A stretch of DNA of 64,000 nt from Triangularia verruculosa (taxonomy: Eukaryota > Ascomycota > Sordariomycetes > Sordariales > Podosporaceae): NCBI GenBank assembly GCA_033296885.1, contig MU863893.1, positions 248,001 to 312,000 on the forward strand. The letters are read 5' to 3'. Below the pieces are notes generated by a model. It did not search any database, was not told the DNA's origin, and was given only the letters and a program-made list of their open reading frames with translations. Of this stretch, positions 29,873-39,794 are shown piece after piece; positions within the stretch are counted from its first letter, which is position 1, and every line of letters begins with the position of its first letter. Made by a program: the position numbers and the translations under genes.

Positions 29873-31299
29873 GATTACGGACAACTGCGGTAGCAGTAGA
29901 TCCAACTATGTTGTGCTTTCCCTGGGCCCTGGACCATAGCGTTGCAACCATCCACACTAAGAAAGCGTCCCAAGTCCCGATGGTGTGGTCTGACAGCTTC
30001 TTAGTCGGCCTTAGCTGGTGGGGTAAGGTAGCTGGGGAACACAGACGAATGTGAATTAAAGAAGAAGAAAGGACAAAAGAGTTGGGCCGGGGTATACTTG
30101 GCTGCTATCTTAGCTGCCTATATACCAGAGACGGGCGGGCTGGGGAACTCCTGCATCTGGGGTAATTAGAAGACGAGATGGAGGGTTGGGTATCCGAGCA
30201 GATGCAGCGCAAGAAAGCAAAAGCGGGGCAGCCGAGAGATGCATCTGTCAAACGGCAGAGACGGGAACCAATGTGACGCTATCTTGGTTGGGGCACGAAG
30301 CTGAACTTCGGTTCCGCCGAATAGCTTCGGCAATTATTAGGTACCTTGAGCGTGGGCAATAACAAAGATGTGCACGGACAGGGACGGCAGCGAATTGGTG
30401 GGTTGGGACATGGGCAGCTGTTTGGTACTGTTGGTGCTTGTCGGCGTTGTCAACAAGCCCCGAACCAAGAAGATGCTTGGTTGGATCAGACCATGGGTTT
30501 GGAGACATCTCGAGATTGCCAAAGTTCGGATGACAGCGAAGCCAGCGCAGAGCTGCAGGCTGGACATGCAGATCATGCGGCGGCTAAGACATGACGTTTC
30601 AACTCTTCAGGGCCGGGGAGCGGCGGGGAACATTGTGAGGATCTTGAGGTGACGACAGAAGATGGACAGAGAAAGAGTGCATTGGCTGTGGCACAGAAAG
30701 AGGGATGAAGGGGATGCGAAGGGAAATTCCCTCGCGATTCCAAGACTTCATTCGCGCTTCTCGTCCCGCAAATGCTCGTGCGTGCATATGCGACCATGAG
30801 TACACCGCTTATTATGTGGAGAACTGGGGAAGGAAGGGTCTTCCAGTTGAATGGCATCATGGAAGGTACCCCTCCATGTCTGGATGCAGGAGGCCAGACC
30901 TGACTTTCTCGGTGGCTGGCCGGATAAATCATCACAACAAGAGGGCCGCAACTGGAAGCAGTTGGTTGGTGGCTTGAAGATATCGGCCTCGACATGCAGC
31001 CAGGCATTTTCCGTCGCTTTCATATCAGCCGCCGGCAGGCACCTTTCAATTTTAATTGTGCAAAGGAAGACTGCCGGTCTGGTAGCGAGGATAGTACGAT
31101 ATTAAGCACCAGCTCACCTGCAAGAAAGTGTCACCCTGGAAAGGAGGTTTTATTACACAGAGTAAGCGTCATGACCCGGGTCCCGATCTTTCTGGTAGAC
31201 ACGCAAAAACCGCAAAGCCTCTCATTCTTACACTCGTGTTAGACCCAAGAACCCCGTCTTCACATCCTACGTGGCGCTTGTTCGTCCAAGATCTTTCGT
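29873..31299. other. Long spacer without recognised gene
   Basis: This 1.4 kb spacer lies between the rhodopsin-domain gene and DUF7918 copy A, both on the minus strand. Several frames of 80-144 codons overlap on both strands, but none has a domain, signal peptide or homology to neighbours. It probably holds the rhodopsin-domain gene promoter and the 3' UTR of copy A. Confidence 0.4.
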
Positions 31300-32459
31300 T
31301 CAAGTTGTCGCAACGACACCCTCAAGCACCGGACCCATGTCCGGAAGCCCCGACTTGGCCGTGGTATTGCGATGCTTATCCTGCACTTCGTCCCGGTCCT
31401 CCGCCTTCGTCTCCATGACCAAATGACCATCGGCGTTCTGATGATGATTGACTGCGTCTCCAAAACCATGATCCATAAAGTTAGGAAACATATCGTCCAA
31501 GTTGATCCAGTTGTTATTTCCATTGGCGTTGTTGTCGTTGTTAACCCCGGCATTATTGTTGCTCCCGTTGCCGTCATTATTGCAGTCAGACACGGTGATG
31601 GCACCATCTCGATTTAGAGCGGCGAGGTCGTCTAGCACGGCATGTCTTTAGTCAGAGTTTGAGTTCCGGTGTATGTTTCACACAGTCGGTACTAGAGAAC
31701 GTGATCACTTACCTCGAGTTCGATACCTAAACTCAAAAACAGCAAAGGGACGACAAAGCGGGTCACCGAAGTTGTCGTTTTGTTGTCCGGGCTGAGCTTC
31801 CCGCATGTGGAAGAACTCTACTTTCAGTGTCCCAGACTGTCTTGCCGCAATATGCGGGTGGGCATCACTAGCGCCAGGCAGTCCGACTAGGTAGGATGGA
31901 TTTGATGTCAGAACTATGGCGGTAGGATTCCATTATGCTGGATCATAGAGTATTACATACCATTGGCAGGCTGGGGCTGCGCGGCAAATCGAAATGGGAA
32001 CTGGATTTGAAAGCCAACATTGTCGGTATAGACGACAGTCGAGAGCTCGTATCTGTATTGATTGCCGTAATACCAGGCAGAGCCGATTTCCTTGGGCGAG
32101 AGGTGGATGAGTGCACATGCAAACCGGCCATCGATCGTTGGTCTAAATGCAACATGGTCGCTCCTCTTACCGTGGACTGTAAACGAGGGATGAAGAGTCA
32201 CCAGGAATTTGAATGGTTTCTCCGGTTTGCTCTGGATATACGAGACCATGTGAGGAGCGGTCTGGGGTAGAATATCTGACCGGATGTCGTACTCGCAGAG
32301 GATGTCGGAAAGTTCCAAGTCGTCTAGGGCAAGATGGTGCGTTCCATATTCGTGATTGATGTGATCGTCAACCACAACCCAGACTGAGATACCGCCAAGC
32401 TTGGGGCCGGGGAGGGTAACTGTGTAGAGGTTGGTGGCCATGTTGACGTTTGCCGCCAT
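31300..32459 (-). CDS. DUF7918-like protein, copy A (divergent, Asn-rich tail)
   Basis: Three exons (32459-31961, 31886-31713, 31631-31300) give 334 aa. It shares the family plan with copies B and C. The start is LPGPKLGGISVWVVVDD with INHEYG, then MVSYIQSKPEKPFKFLVTL. GTLKVEFFHMRE follows in exon 2, and exon 2 closes with RPFAVFEFRYRTR. The intron after FRYR has the same place and phase 1 as in B and C. Copy A lacks the segment of about 70 residues that precedes the PFA.FEFRYR motif in B and C. Its tail is different: an Asn-rich stretch (about residues 240-265) and no SUMO-acceptor or SIM motif. Met at 32441 is an alternative start. Function unknown. Confidence 0.72.
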
Positions 32460-33032
32460 GTTGATGATGCTACTTCTTGTTTCTGTGGATTCAAAGGGAA
32501 GCAAGGTGACCCATAAGTCCAAGGTTCAGTCGGAAAAGATGTATCTGGAGAGAAGGGGATGGGTGTTGCTACCACATCAAGCAACAACAAATAAACACTG
32601 AAATTGGACCTACCAGGTAGTCAGTCAAACTGTCAGACAGTGCACTACCTAGTCTGGTGCCTTCACTAGCTAAGGTACCTTACATACAGAAAGCCTGACC
32701 GTCGCCGCCAGTCGATCAATGGTAAGGCAAGGGGCCTTCCAGGTTTCTAGCACTGTCTGCTAAGTCATCACACACGCTGTGATTGTTTTTTCTTTGTCCT
32801 ATCATAAGTGCGTTTTTGCTTGCATATTATCTACTTGCTTTTTTGGGCAAGGCAAACTTTCGAGACAAATATGATATTTCCATCTGAACCTAAGTCCAGG
32901 AAGATATCTGATACTGTAACTTATCATGCTGCACATCTAATAACAAAGGTCCATTCATCTTTGATCAACTGCAGATACAACGAGGCAAGCCTTGACTCTC
33001 AGCTCAAGACAGCGAGGGGAACCAAAACCCAA
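32460..33032. other. Intergenic spacer
   Basis: This spacer lies between DUF7918 copy A and the DJ-1-like gene. It has several short TAGGTA/TACCTA elements (about 32610-32690). No gene is seen. Confidence 0.35.
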
Positions 33033-33839
33033 TCACAAAATAGCCCTTCTCTCACCCTCTTTCATGGGATAATATAGGCTAGCCTGCCCCCCGGGATTGA
33101 ATTCCAACCCCTCAAGCGCCATGCTGTTGACAAACTCCTTGTCAAAGTTGTCAAGACAGTATCTCGCAATCATGTCCATACCTATCCATCACAAAGGGTT
33201 AGCATACCTGACTGATCACGCATCAAAGCCCAGATCAGAACACTTACCAGCACCAGCACCACCTGCTGTCCAAAGCTCCCCCTTTTCACTTCCCCCGCTG
33301 TACTCCTTCTCATCCACAACCCACCGCTGATACTTCCACTCAATCCCCGGAAACGCCGCCCTCGCTGTCCCTAAGAACTCCTTGTTCGTCGTTACCTTCT
33401 TTCCTTCCAGAAGCCCAGTGGAAGCCAGCCACAGGCTCCCGATGCAAGTAGTCATCCACACCCTCGTCTTAGCCCACGCCTCCTTCATGAATCGATCTGC
33501 CGCCTCTGGTCTGTGAGTAGGGAGTGGGCCACCAATGAGGATGATGTCCAGATCCCTAGGACAGTCGTCATAGGTCGTGTTGGGCAGAAATCTGAACCCA
33601 CCGATGGAGTTTGGGAGCGACGCGTTGGGCGGTGTGGTGGTTGCCGCTTCGAGAGAGGAGGAAATGTAAAAGAATTCGATATTCATCGCGTGGGGGAGAA
33701 ACTCGGCAAGCTTGGGGTCGAGGGCAATGACTTGATTCAGGTAGGCGGTGGAGAGGTTGCCGAACACGTCAACACCCATGATGTCTGAGAGCTGGACGAG
33801 TTCGAGAAGGACACCAATCCGGAGAGTTTTGGGTGCCAT
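33033..33839 (-). CDS. DJ-1/PfpI family protein
   Basis: This is a glutamine-amidotransferase-like protein of the DJ-1/PfpI superfamily. Two exons (33839-33248, 33181-33033; donor GTAAGT, CTAAC branch) give 246 aa. It starts IGVLLELVQLSDIMGVDVFG, a family signature. The presumed nucleophile is Cys132 in MTTCIGSLWLAS, within the nucleophile elbow. LEGKKVTTNKEFL and WVVDEKEYSGG follow as in the isonitrile-hydratase-like branch. The intron joins TAGGAGAG to MDMIARYC. The reaction cannot be told from sequence. It sits between two DUF7918 genes without visible link to them. Confidence 0.86.
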
Positions 33840-34284
33840 TTTGATAACTTTTTGTCAGAGCCGGGCTCAGGTTGATGATGCTGGTTAGGGAGTTGGTGAA
33901 GTGATGGAATCGACTGCCTATGACTTGAACAGAAGACTTACTTATACTATCCCGTACCCGAAATCCTCCGTCGCCGATCGGACCCAAGCCATTTCGGAGA
34001 CAAGACTGTCGTACCATGAAAGAGCGGTTGTCTTGGATTAAACAGACACCGTTACACCGGACACTGGAGTCCGGCCAAATGTTTAGCTGTCGCAGGGGCT
34101 GTCATACCGAGCCCACTCGGATCCAGCCTCTGGATCCCGAGCGCAGTCGGAGGTTAGGTAATTCGGGTGTTCAACCCTAACCCGTAGGCGGTTCAGACAT
34201 AACCACGACTCCTCCACATTCGGGCAAGACTCCACTACACACAAAACAAAAATAGTGTCAAAAAAGGCCAAATGAAAGTACATA
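33840..34284. other. Promoter of the DJ-1-like gene and tRNA 3' flank
   Basis: This spacer holds the promoter of the DJ-1-like gene and the Pol III termination tract of tRNA-Thr. Confidence 0.4.
34260..34265 (-). terminator. Pol III T-run terminator of tRNA-Thr
   Basis: Six T residues on the minus strand lie 19 bases after the tRNA 3' end, as expected for RNA polymerase III termination. Confidence 0.6.
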
Positions 34285-34356
34285 TGCCCACAGCCAGAAT
34301 CGAACTGACGACTTTGTCATTACTAGTGACACGCTCTACCACTGAGCCATGCGGGC
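34285..34356 (-). tRNA. tRNA-Thr (anticodon AGU), intronless
   Basis: The 72-nt minus-strand sequence folds fully into a cloverleaf. The acceptor stem is GCCCGCA/TGTGGGC with one G-T pair. The D-stem is GCTC/GAGC with loop AGTGGTA. The anticodon stem is TGTCA/TGACA with loop CTAGTAA (anticodon AGT, becoming IGU). The variable loop has five bases. The T-stem is GTCAG/CTGGC with loop TTCGATT, and the discriminator is A. The anticodon reads ACU and, after A34 editing, ACC. CCA is not encoded, as usual in eukaryotes. Confidence 0.95.
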
Positions 34357-34773
34357 CGATGATTGGTTGCTGTTGAGACTGCTGGTGAAGGGCTTCTGAG
34401 AGTGTGGGGATGTGGATATTGATTTAGAAGAGCAGGATGAAAGGATCGCGAAAAAAGGTTTTTTGGTTCAACTCGTTGTGGGGTTTAATAAAGCGCATCG
34501 AATTTGCATCTGGCTTGTGAGTTGTAAAAGAGAAAGAGCCAAAGAATATCGTCGGGGTCCGTGCCCGAAGCTCCTTCCAACTGAATCCCACAAAATGATG
34601 GACGCGGAAGCACGTGACTCCGTGACAGGGCGTTCCCCCGGGGCGCGCTAAAGCTGAATTGGCAAGGGAATTGGATTTCTATTGCCAACTCGCCCTTTGC
34701 ATCAAACTTCAGCGACACCGCATCTTCCGCTTCCCACATCATCCGTACAGTGGAGAAGACGGGATCGGACGCC
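34357..34773. promoter_or_regulatory. Divergent spacer between tRNA-Thr and DUF7918 copy B
   Basis: This spacer of 417 bases should hold the promoter of copy B. A CACGTGA element at 34611-34617 (E-box like) is visible, but its role is unknown. Confidence 0.35.
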
Positions 34774-36074
34774 ATGGCTATCCTTCCTTCAATACCCGGT
34801 CTGACCGTGACTATCGACGTGGCAGACAAGGTTGCGAAAGAGTACAACGATCCTGACGTGGACTCGATGCAAACTGACATGCAGCCTGAGGAATTCGACC
34901 TGCCAGTGCCACACACTCACACCGCCAGGGGCAACATTCCTTACATTGTGAAATATATTGAAGCCAAGCCAAAGGCTCTTTTCGCCTTCCATGTCACACT
35001 TTCGAAACGATTTCCGCATCGGAGTCATCATGTCGCTTACAAGGTTGTGACTGATGGCACGAAAACCTCAACCAAACACATCACAGAGAAATGTCGCGTC
35101 GAAAGGGGTGGGTTGAGTGTCTTGGAATCCTATTTCAGTGCGAAATCTGCCCGGACTCCGGGCGGCAACCACATCATTCGAAGGTTTTGTTTTGCTGCCC
35201 TCGACGTCGGTAGGTAAGACCTTACTTCAGCTTGGCATGGGTGCTAACTTGAATTCATCGCCAGTGGAATCAGACCATTTCTCGGCTGAAGAAGTCAAAA
35301 AGCAAATGGCCAGGGCGAAGGAGTGTGGGGTTCTTAAGGTGTTACTGTATCACATGGAAGACTCCAACGGCCAATATCGACCCAATGGTACGAGTGTCTA
35401 CCCCGAGTCGTCGGCGGAAGCTCGTACAGCCATGGCTGAAAAGGTCTTCAAAGGCAGAGCTGTTGACTGTGTTACAAGGTCAGTTTCTTCCATCCCAGTT
35501 CCGCAAGCAACATTTCGGTCCACCCCCCCCCCCCCCAAGCTGACAACGTCGTGGCTCATAGCGTTGTGTCGGAACCGAGTAAAGGTCCAACAAGGCACTT
35601 AGTGGACATATATCATGATCGGAAGAGACGCCCGTTTGCCATTTTTGAATTCCGGTACCGCTCCAAAGGTAAGATCTTCTCCACCTATACGCCGCCAATG
35701 ACGCATACGCTCATAATTCTGTGTCATGCTCAGATGGACTCATCAAGGAGGGGATCATTTCACCTCCCACTGTCTCCGATGAAGTCGAAGAGATGAGTGA
35801 AGGGGAGGTCCGCCGCAAACTATCCGAGCTCTTGGAGCAGAACCAGGTAAGACGCTTCGTCGGCAGTTATTGGACAATTTGGAAGAGCTGACACTCCATG
35901 AAACTTTAGAGGCAAAGCCAGCAGGGACAGGACGTCAAGCCGTCGAGGGGTGTAAAACGTGAAGCTGACAGGATGGAGATCGACGACTGGGCCCCCGATC
36001 CCGCCTTTGAACGTCGCTATAGGACACGAAGACTATCGCATGGAAGAATGGAGATTGACCTCACTGATGACTGA
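34774..36074 (+). CDS. DUF7918 protein, copy B, with SUMO-site/SIM tail
   Basis: Five exons (34774-35209, 35265-35478, 35562-35668, 35734-35846, 35910-36074) give 344 aa; every junction keeps frame. The DUF7918 domain spans about residues 1-240. It starts MAILPSIPGLTVTIDVADKV, continues KYIEAKPKALFAFHV, RRFCFAALDV and KVFKGRAVDCVTS, and ends RRPFAIFEFRYRSKDGLIKEG. A charged helix (EMSEGEVRRKLSELLEQNQ) leads to the tail. The tail has GVKRE, a consensus SUMO acceptor (psi-K-x-E), and a basic RRYRTRRLSHGR. It ends MEIDLTDD at the last residues, a SUMO-interacting motif pattern. A 14-base C run lies in intron 2. Copy C, convergent with it, has the same plan. Nuclear and SUMO-linked function is inference. 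Confidence 0.82.
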
Positions 36075-36487
36075 AGCGTTCGGTGACTAGGGCCTTAACT
36101 GCCGGTCATCGGGGTTTGTGGCTCTAGGTGTTTTTGGGATGTTATTTGTCGGACGGATATACCCAAGGTACAACAGGGAGACACTCCGGAGCAGCGATGT
36201 ATTTATTTGGGATGGGAACAGGTACTGCGCGGTGTTCAAACCTTGCTTTCCATGTCCATAGCACATGGCTTCATATAAAACAGCCTTAATGTAATAGAAC
36301 GCAATCAAATTTTGACGGCCGTCTGCCTGAATACTATTCACAGGCCACAGTGCATTCAGCATTGTATTACCCGGCTAGAATACCCATGATAGCAAACAGA
36401 AAACACATGGACTCAGCCCATCTCTATGATTATTACCCGCATGCTACACCAGAATGTATCGCCCTCGGGAAACCATCTTGACTCCAA
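36075..36487. other. Convergent spacer between copies B and C
   Basis: The two paralogues end toward each other here, 413 bases apart. Only 3' UTRs are expected. No long inverted repeat was noticed. Confidence 0.4.
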
Positions 36488-37887
36488 TCAGTCCGAATCC
36501 CCAGTCAAATCAATCATCGCCGCTCCACCCAGGCCGTTATCTTCGTGCTTCAGTGTCCCGCTGTCAGACTCCCGCTTGACCCTTTTGTGCCGCGCGCTCA
36601 TGATGTCGCCCAACGGTCCACCGTCGCCAGAGTCACAGTCCTCGCGCTTGAGCTTCTTGGGCAGTTGGCTTCGAAGTGAAGCCATCTCGTGTCGGTGACG
36701 TTCCTGTCAAAAGGACAAATTAGCTTCACATCTCAGAATCTGAGAACGAATCTCGGCGGTGTCTCGCGACTGCATCGACGCGTTACTGCATACCTCCTCA
36801 CGCTCCAGAGCTTTGAACAGCTCCTTCGTTCTCTGCTCTTCCGCGCTCTCCTCTTCCACCCTGCGATCTGCTGCTCCCTGTTCTTCTTGCCTTTGCTTGT
36901 CCGAGATCTCCTCGACCTGGTCCTCCAGACTGGGCTGGCGGATGATGCCTTCCTTGATGAGCCCATCTGTGTAAGAACTTAGTTAGTATGTATTCGGGGC
37001 CGCTATGGACCTGTCTTAACCGGCGTATGCAACAGGAAATGCAACTCACCTCTCAGTCGGTAGCGGAACTCAAATCTGGCGAACGGGCGTTTCTGAGGGT
37101 CAACATAAGCCATTGAGTACCGTTTCAGAGATGTCCGAGATGGTGACCAGTCAAAGGTAGCACGGCAGTCAAGTGCTTTTCCGCGTAGAACCTTGGTATC
37201 GATTTGCTGTGGCATGTTGGAATCTTGAGGCTGGGATGTGGCCAGGTCGGGATTTACAATCTGTTTTGCATCCTTCCATCCCCGTTTGATCATCATGAAG
37301 AGATGCACTTCCAGGGAACCGTATCCTTCCACATGCTGATCTTGTTTACTGAGATCCGGTCCACTGAGCTCATGATTTTCAACTGCGGCCATGATCAGGT
37401 TAGCACGCATAATGCAGTTTCAATCACAGGCAGGATCTCACTGGGACTCACCAACATCAAGACATCCAAACCTGAATGTGCCTTTGAATGTGCTTCCGGA
37501 CCTAGCTTGTTTGTAGCTTTTGATCAATCTATCAGGTGGTACAATTCTCGGTTCGGAACTGGGAGATATGCCCTGGTAGCTATCATGGTACCAATAACGC
37601 ATGTCAGGAATCTCTTTGCCATCGATAATAAGTATAATCCCGACGCGACTATCAGGACATTCATGTCCGTAATTGTTCTCCGCCGTTATCCGATGGCCAG
37701 AACTTTTGAGTTGAAAGGCGAAACTGGCGTTGGGCTTCGCTTCGATGTATCTGATGACGTGTGGAGTTTCTTCAGGTCGGTTCCCACCATCGACATTGTC
37801 GGAAACTTCGTGATCATACTCGGTTGCCGTTTCACCATCGATCTCGACGGTAACCGAGATACCGGGGAGGCTGTCGATCACCGCCAT
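36488..37887 (-). CDS. DUF7918 protein, copy C, with SUMO-site/SIM tail
   Basis: Four exons (37887-37452, 37382-37050, 36966-36794, 36703-36488) give 385 aa. The domain matches copy B step by step: SLPGISVTVEIDGETATEYD, VIRYIEAKPNASFAFQL, FRFGCLDVVENHELSG, KVLRGKALDC and KRPFARFEFRYRLRDGLIKEG. Exon 1 has the same length as in B (436 bases), and introns 1, 2 and 3 match B introns 1, 3 and 4 in place and phase; B intron 2 is absent. A Glu/Arg-rich coiled coil (DKQRQEEQGAADRRVEEE) follows. The tail carries LKRE, VKRE and LKHE (psi-K-x-E sites) and ends AAMIDLTGDSD, a SIM followed by acids. It is likely a nuclear protein linked to SUMO; the function is unknown. Confidence 0.83.
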
Positions 37888-38626
37888 GATGTGTTGATTG
37901 TGGCGGCTTCAACTGTTGTGGGGCGAGCGGAAAGAGAGATAGCCGCTTTGAAGGGCTGGTCAAAGTGGTAGCCCTCAAAAAGCTTTGGAAATTCAGAACA
38001 AAATCTGGAGCAAGATGAATTCATGGTTGCCAGATACCCTATGAGGTGTCCCCACAATGGCAGGACACTTCTGGAAAGAGCGAGCCCGGTCCAATATCAA
38101 ACACATGAGACGGAAGGAGCAAGATGGGCTATCAGTAGAAACAAGCATTCCAACTATCCTCTCTACCATTACTCAATGAGAATTTAAAAATAGATGCAGG
38201 TCTGCTGCTGTGTTGAGGAGGGGAGATGTATGGACCATGGACCATCAATAGTGCAGCAGGGACCTAGATAACGGGGACCAGCATCAGGAGCATGTTCAGA
38301 TTTAATCGACACGTTTTTATTCGAGAGGCTGTTAACAGCGCACGATTCCCGTTTCGTAGGTATTTTCTGCTAAACTACATACTCATACAAGCTGACTAAA
38401 AGACCGAGCAAATTTCTGCAACTGAAGACTTCTATGCAACCGGCCGGGCCTTTGCGACGATGCCCAACTAAACTCATGAGAGTCTGACAAACCCCAGATC
38501 CTTCGGGCAACATTATGAAACAAACATGCCATCCGAGCAAAAAGCCCCACCTAACCTACACCAACGGTCCGTCATCGAGGCACATGTATGAAGAAACTGC
38601 CATGCCGATGTTCATGTGCTCATCAA
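37888..38626. other. Intergenic spacer
   Basis: This 739-base spacer holds the promoter of DUF7918 copy C and the 3' flank of the next minus-strand gene. No gene was recognised. Confidence 0.35.
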
Positions 38627-39508
38627 CTAAGGAACATGTGGTCGATCTGTGACTGGGCCAAACAGATCCGTGTCGGAGGACAACCTGGACTCTTGGCTCT
38701 GAGTAGACAACAAGGAATTTCCAAAGACAAATGGTTCTGACTTGACGATGCGGTCCTGTCCGAAGACAACGGGTTCAGACTTGGTGGTCGAACCAGGACT
38801 GGGCTTATGGTCATTGACCCAAGACCGGAGGGGTATCGAAGAGGCCAAGTTGCCTAAAGGCCGGACGTTGAACAATACCTCCGTGCTCACGGACCTCGAA
38901 CTAGTTATGATAATTTTGCTGTGACCGCCAACAGGAGGACGAAGGCCATAGTCCTGAGGAGCGTTGTGGACGAAGGCGTCACTGATCGAAGGTCCGAGCT
39001 TGCCAGCGTCGCTAGGAATTGGCTCGATCTGGAAGCGAGCTCGGCGTAACTTTTCGAAGATGATTCGCTCAACCGAGTCCCAGTCCACGGCACTGTGCTC
39101 TCTTTCCCAGCCGAGTTGAGTGGTCGGCTCGATGGTCGAGACGGTCATTGTGACTTCCTCACGGTGTCTGTTGTACACCGTCCTGATCCGAAAATTTCCA
39201 ATGGAATGCGGAATGTGACTTCCACCCCGATGACGACGGTTGCGACGGCCGCCGCCGTTGGGCGGCTTGTACTCGGACAGCGGGGTCTTGTTTTGGGAAA
39301 GAGTACCCTTGAATTCAGGAAGCGCGGCCAGGTTCTATCTGTTCAGTCAGAGGGATCAGCGCGCTAGAGAAGTCGAAGCTATTCTTACCCGTTTGCCCTC
39401 TTGCTCGATTTTGGCCTTCGGAGGAGCCATTGGAATCCTCGACATATCGAAACCCCCGCCGGGCTCTCCCTTGATGAAGCCTCCTTCTTCCTTCTTGATG
39501 AACGCCAT
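38627..39508 (-). CDS. Unknown protein rich in SUMO-acceptor consensus sites
   Basis: Two exons (39508-39389, 39334-38627) give 275 aa. The 54-base intron uses donor GTAAGA and the second of two nearby AG acceptors, because an in-frame stop lies directly after the first. The N-terminus reads MAFIKKEEGGFIKGEPGGGF, with FIKGEP a strong SUMO consensus (psi-K-x-E-P). A basic GGGRRNRRHRGG patch follows, then a conserved-looking middle (VYNRHREEVTMTVSTIEPT, VDWDSVERIIFEKLRRARF). HSKIIITSSR looks like a SIM. Two repeated units end the protein: TKSEPVVFG and VKSEPFVFG. I do not recognise a family, and it is not an obvious DUF7918 member. Predicted nuclear by composition. Confidence 0.68.
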
Positions 39509-39794
39509 TGTCGCGGTTGCTTTGGCGAGCTGTCGGTAACGAAGTTGACTTGCCGATGTAGAGAGACGATGAGAGAGGGAGAGAGGATTTGGGAGGGGAC
39601 GGTCACTGGCAAATCGGAAAACCTGGAAAGAAGACACGCCCCACCATTCAGTAATGGAAGTTGCGGAAGGCGCGCAGCAGAGGTGGCTGTCTACCTGACG
39701 TGGGTCGTTCCTTCCTGAGATGTGCGAATCAGTAAGCAGCATCACTGTGAAATTAACACTCTTGGTACGCAAATGGCTTGGATAAGATGTCAAC

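Noticed and set aside
30573..31007. A 144-codon minus-strand frame in the 29.9-31.3 kb spacer
   Set aside because: Composition looks random and overlapping frames of similar length exist on the other strand.
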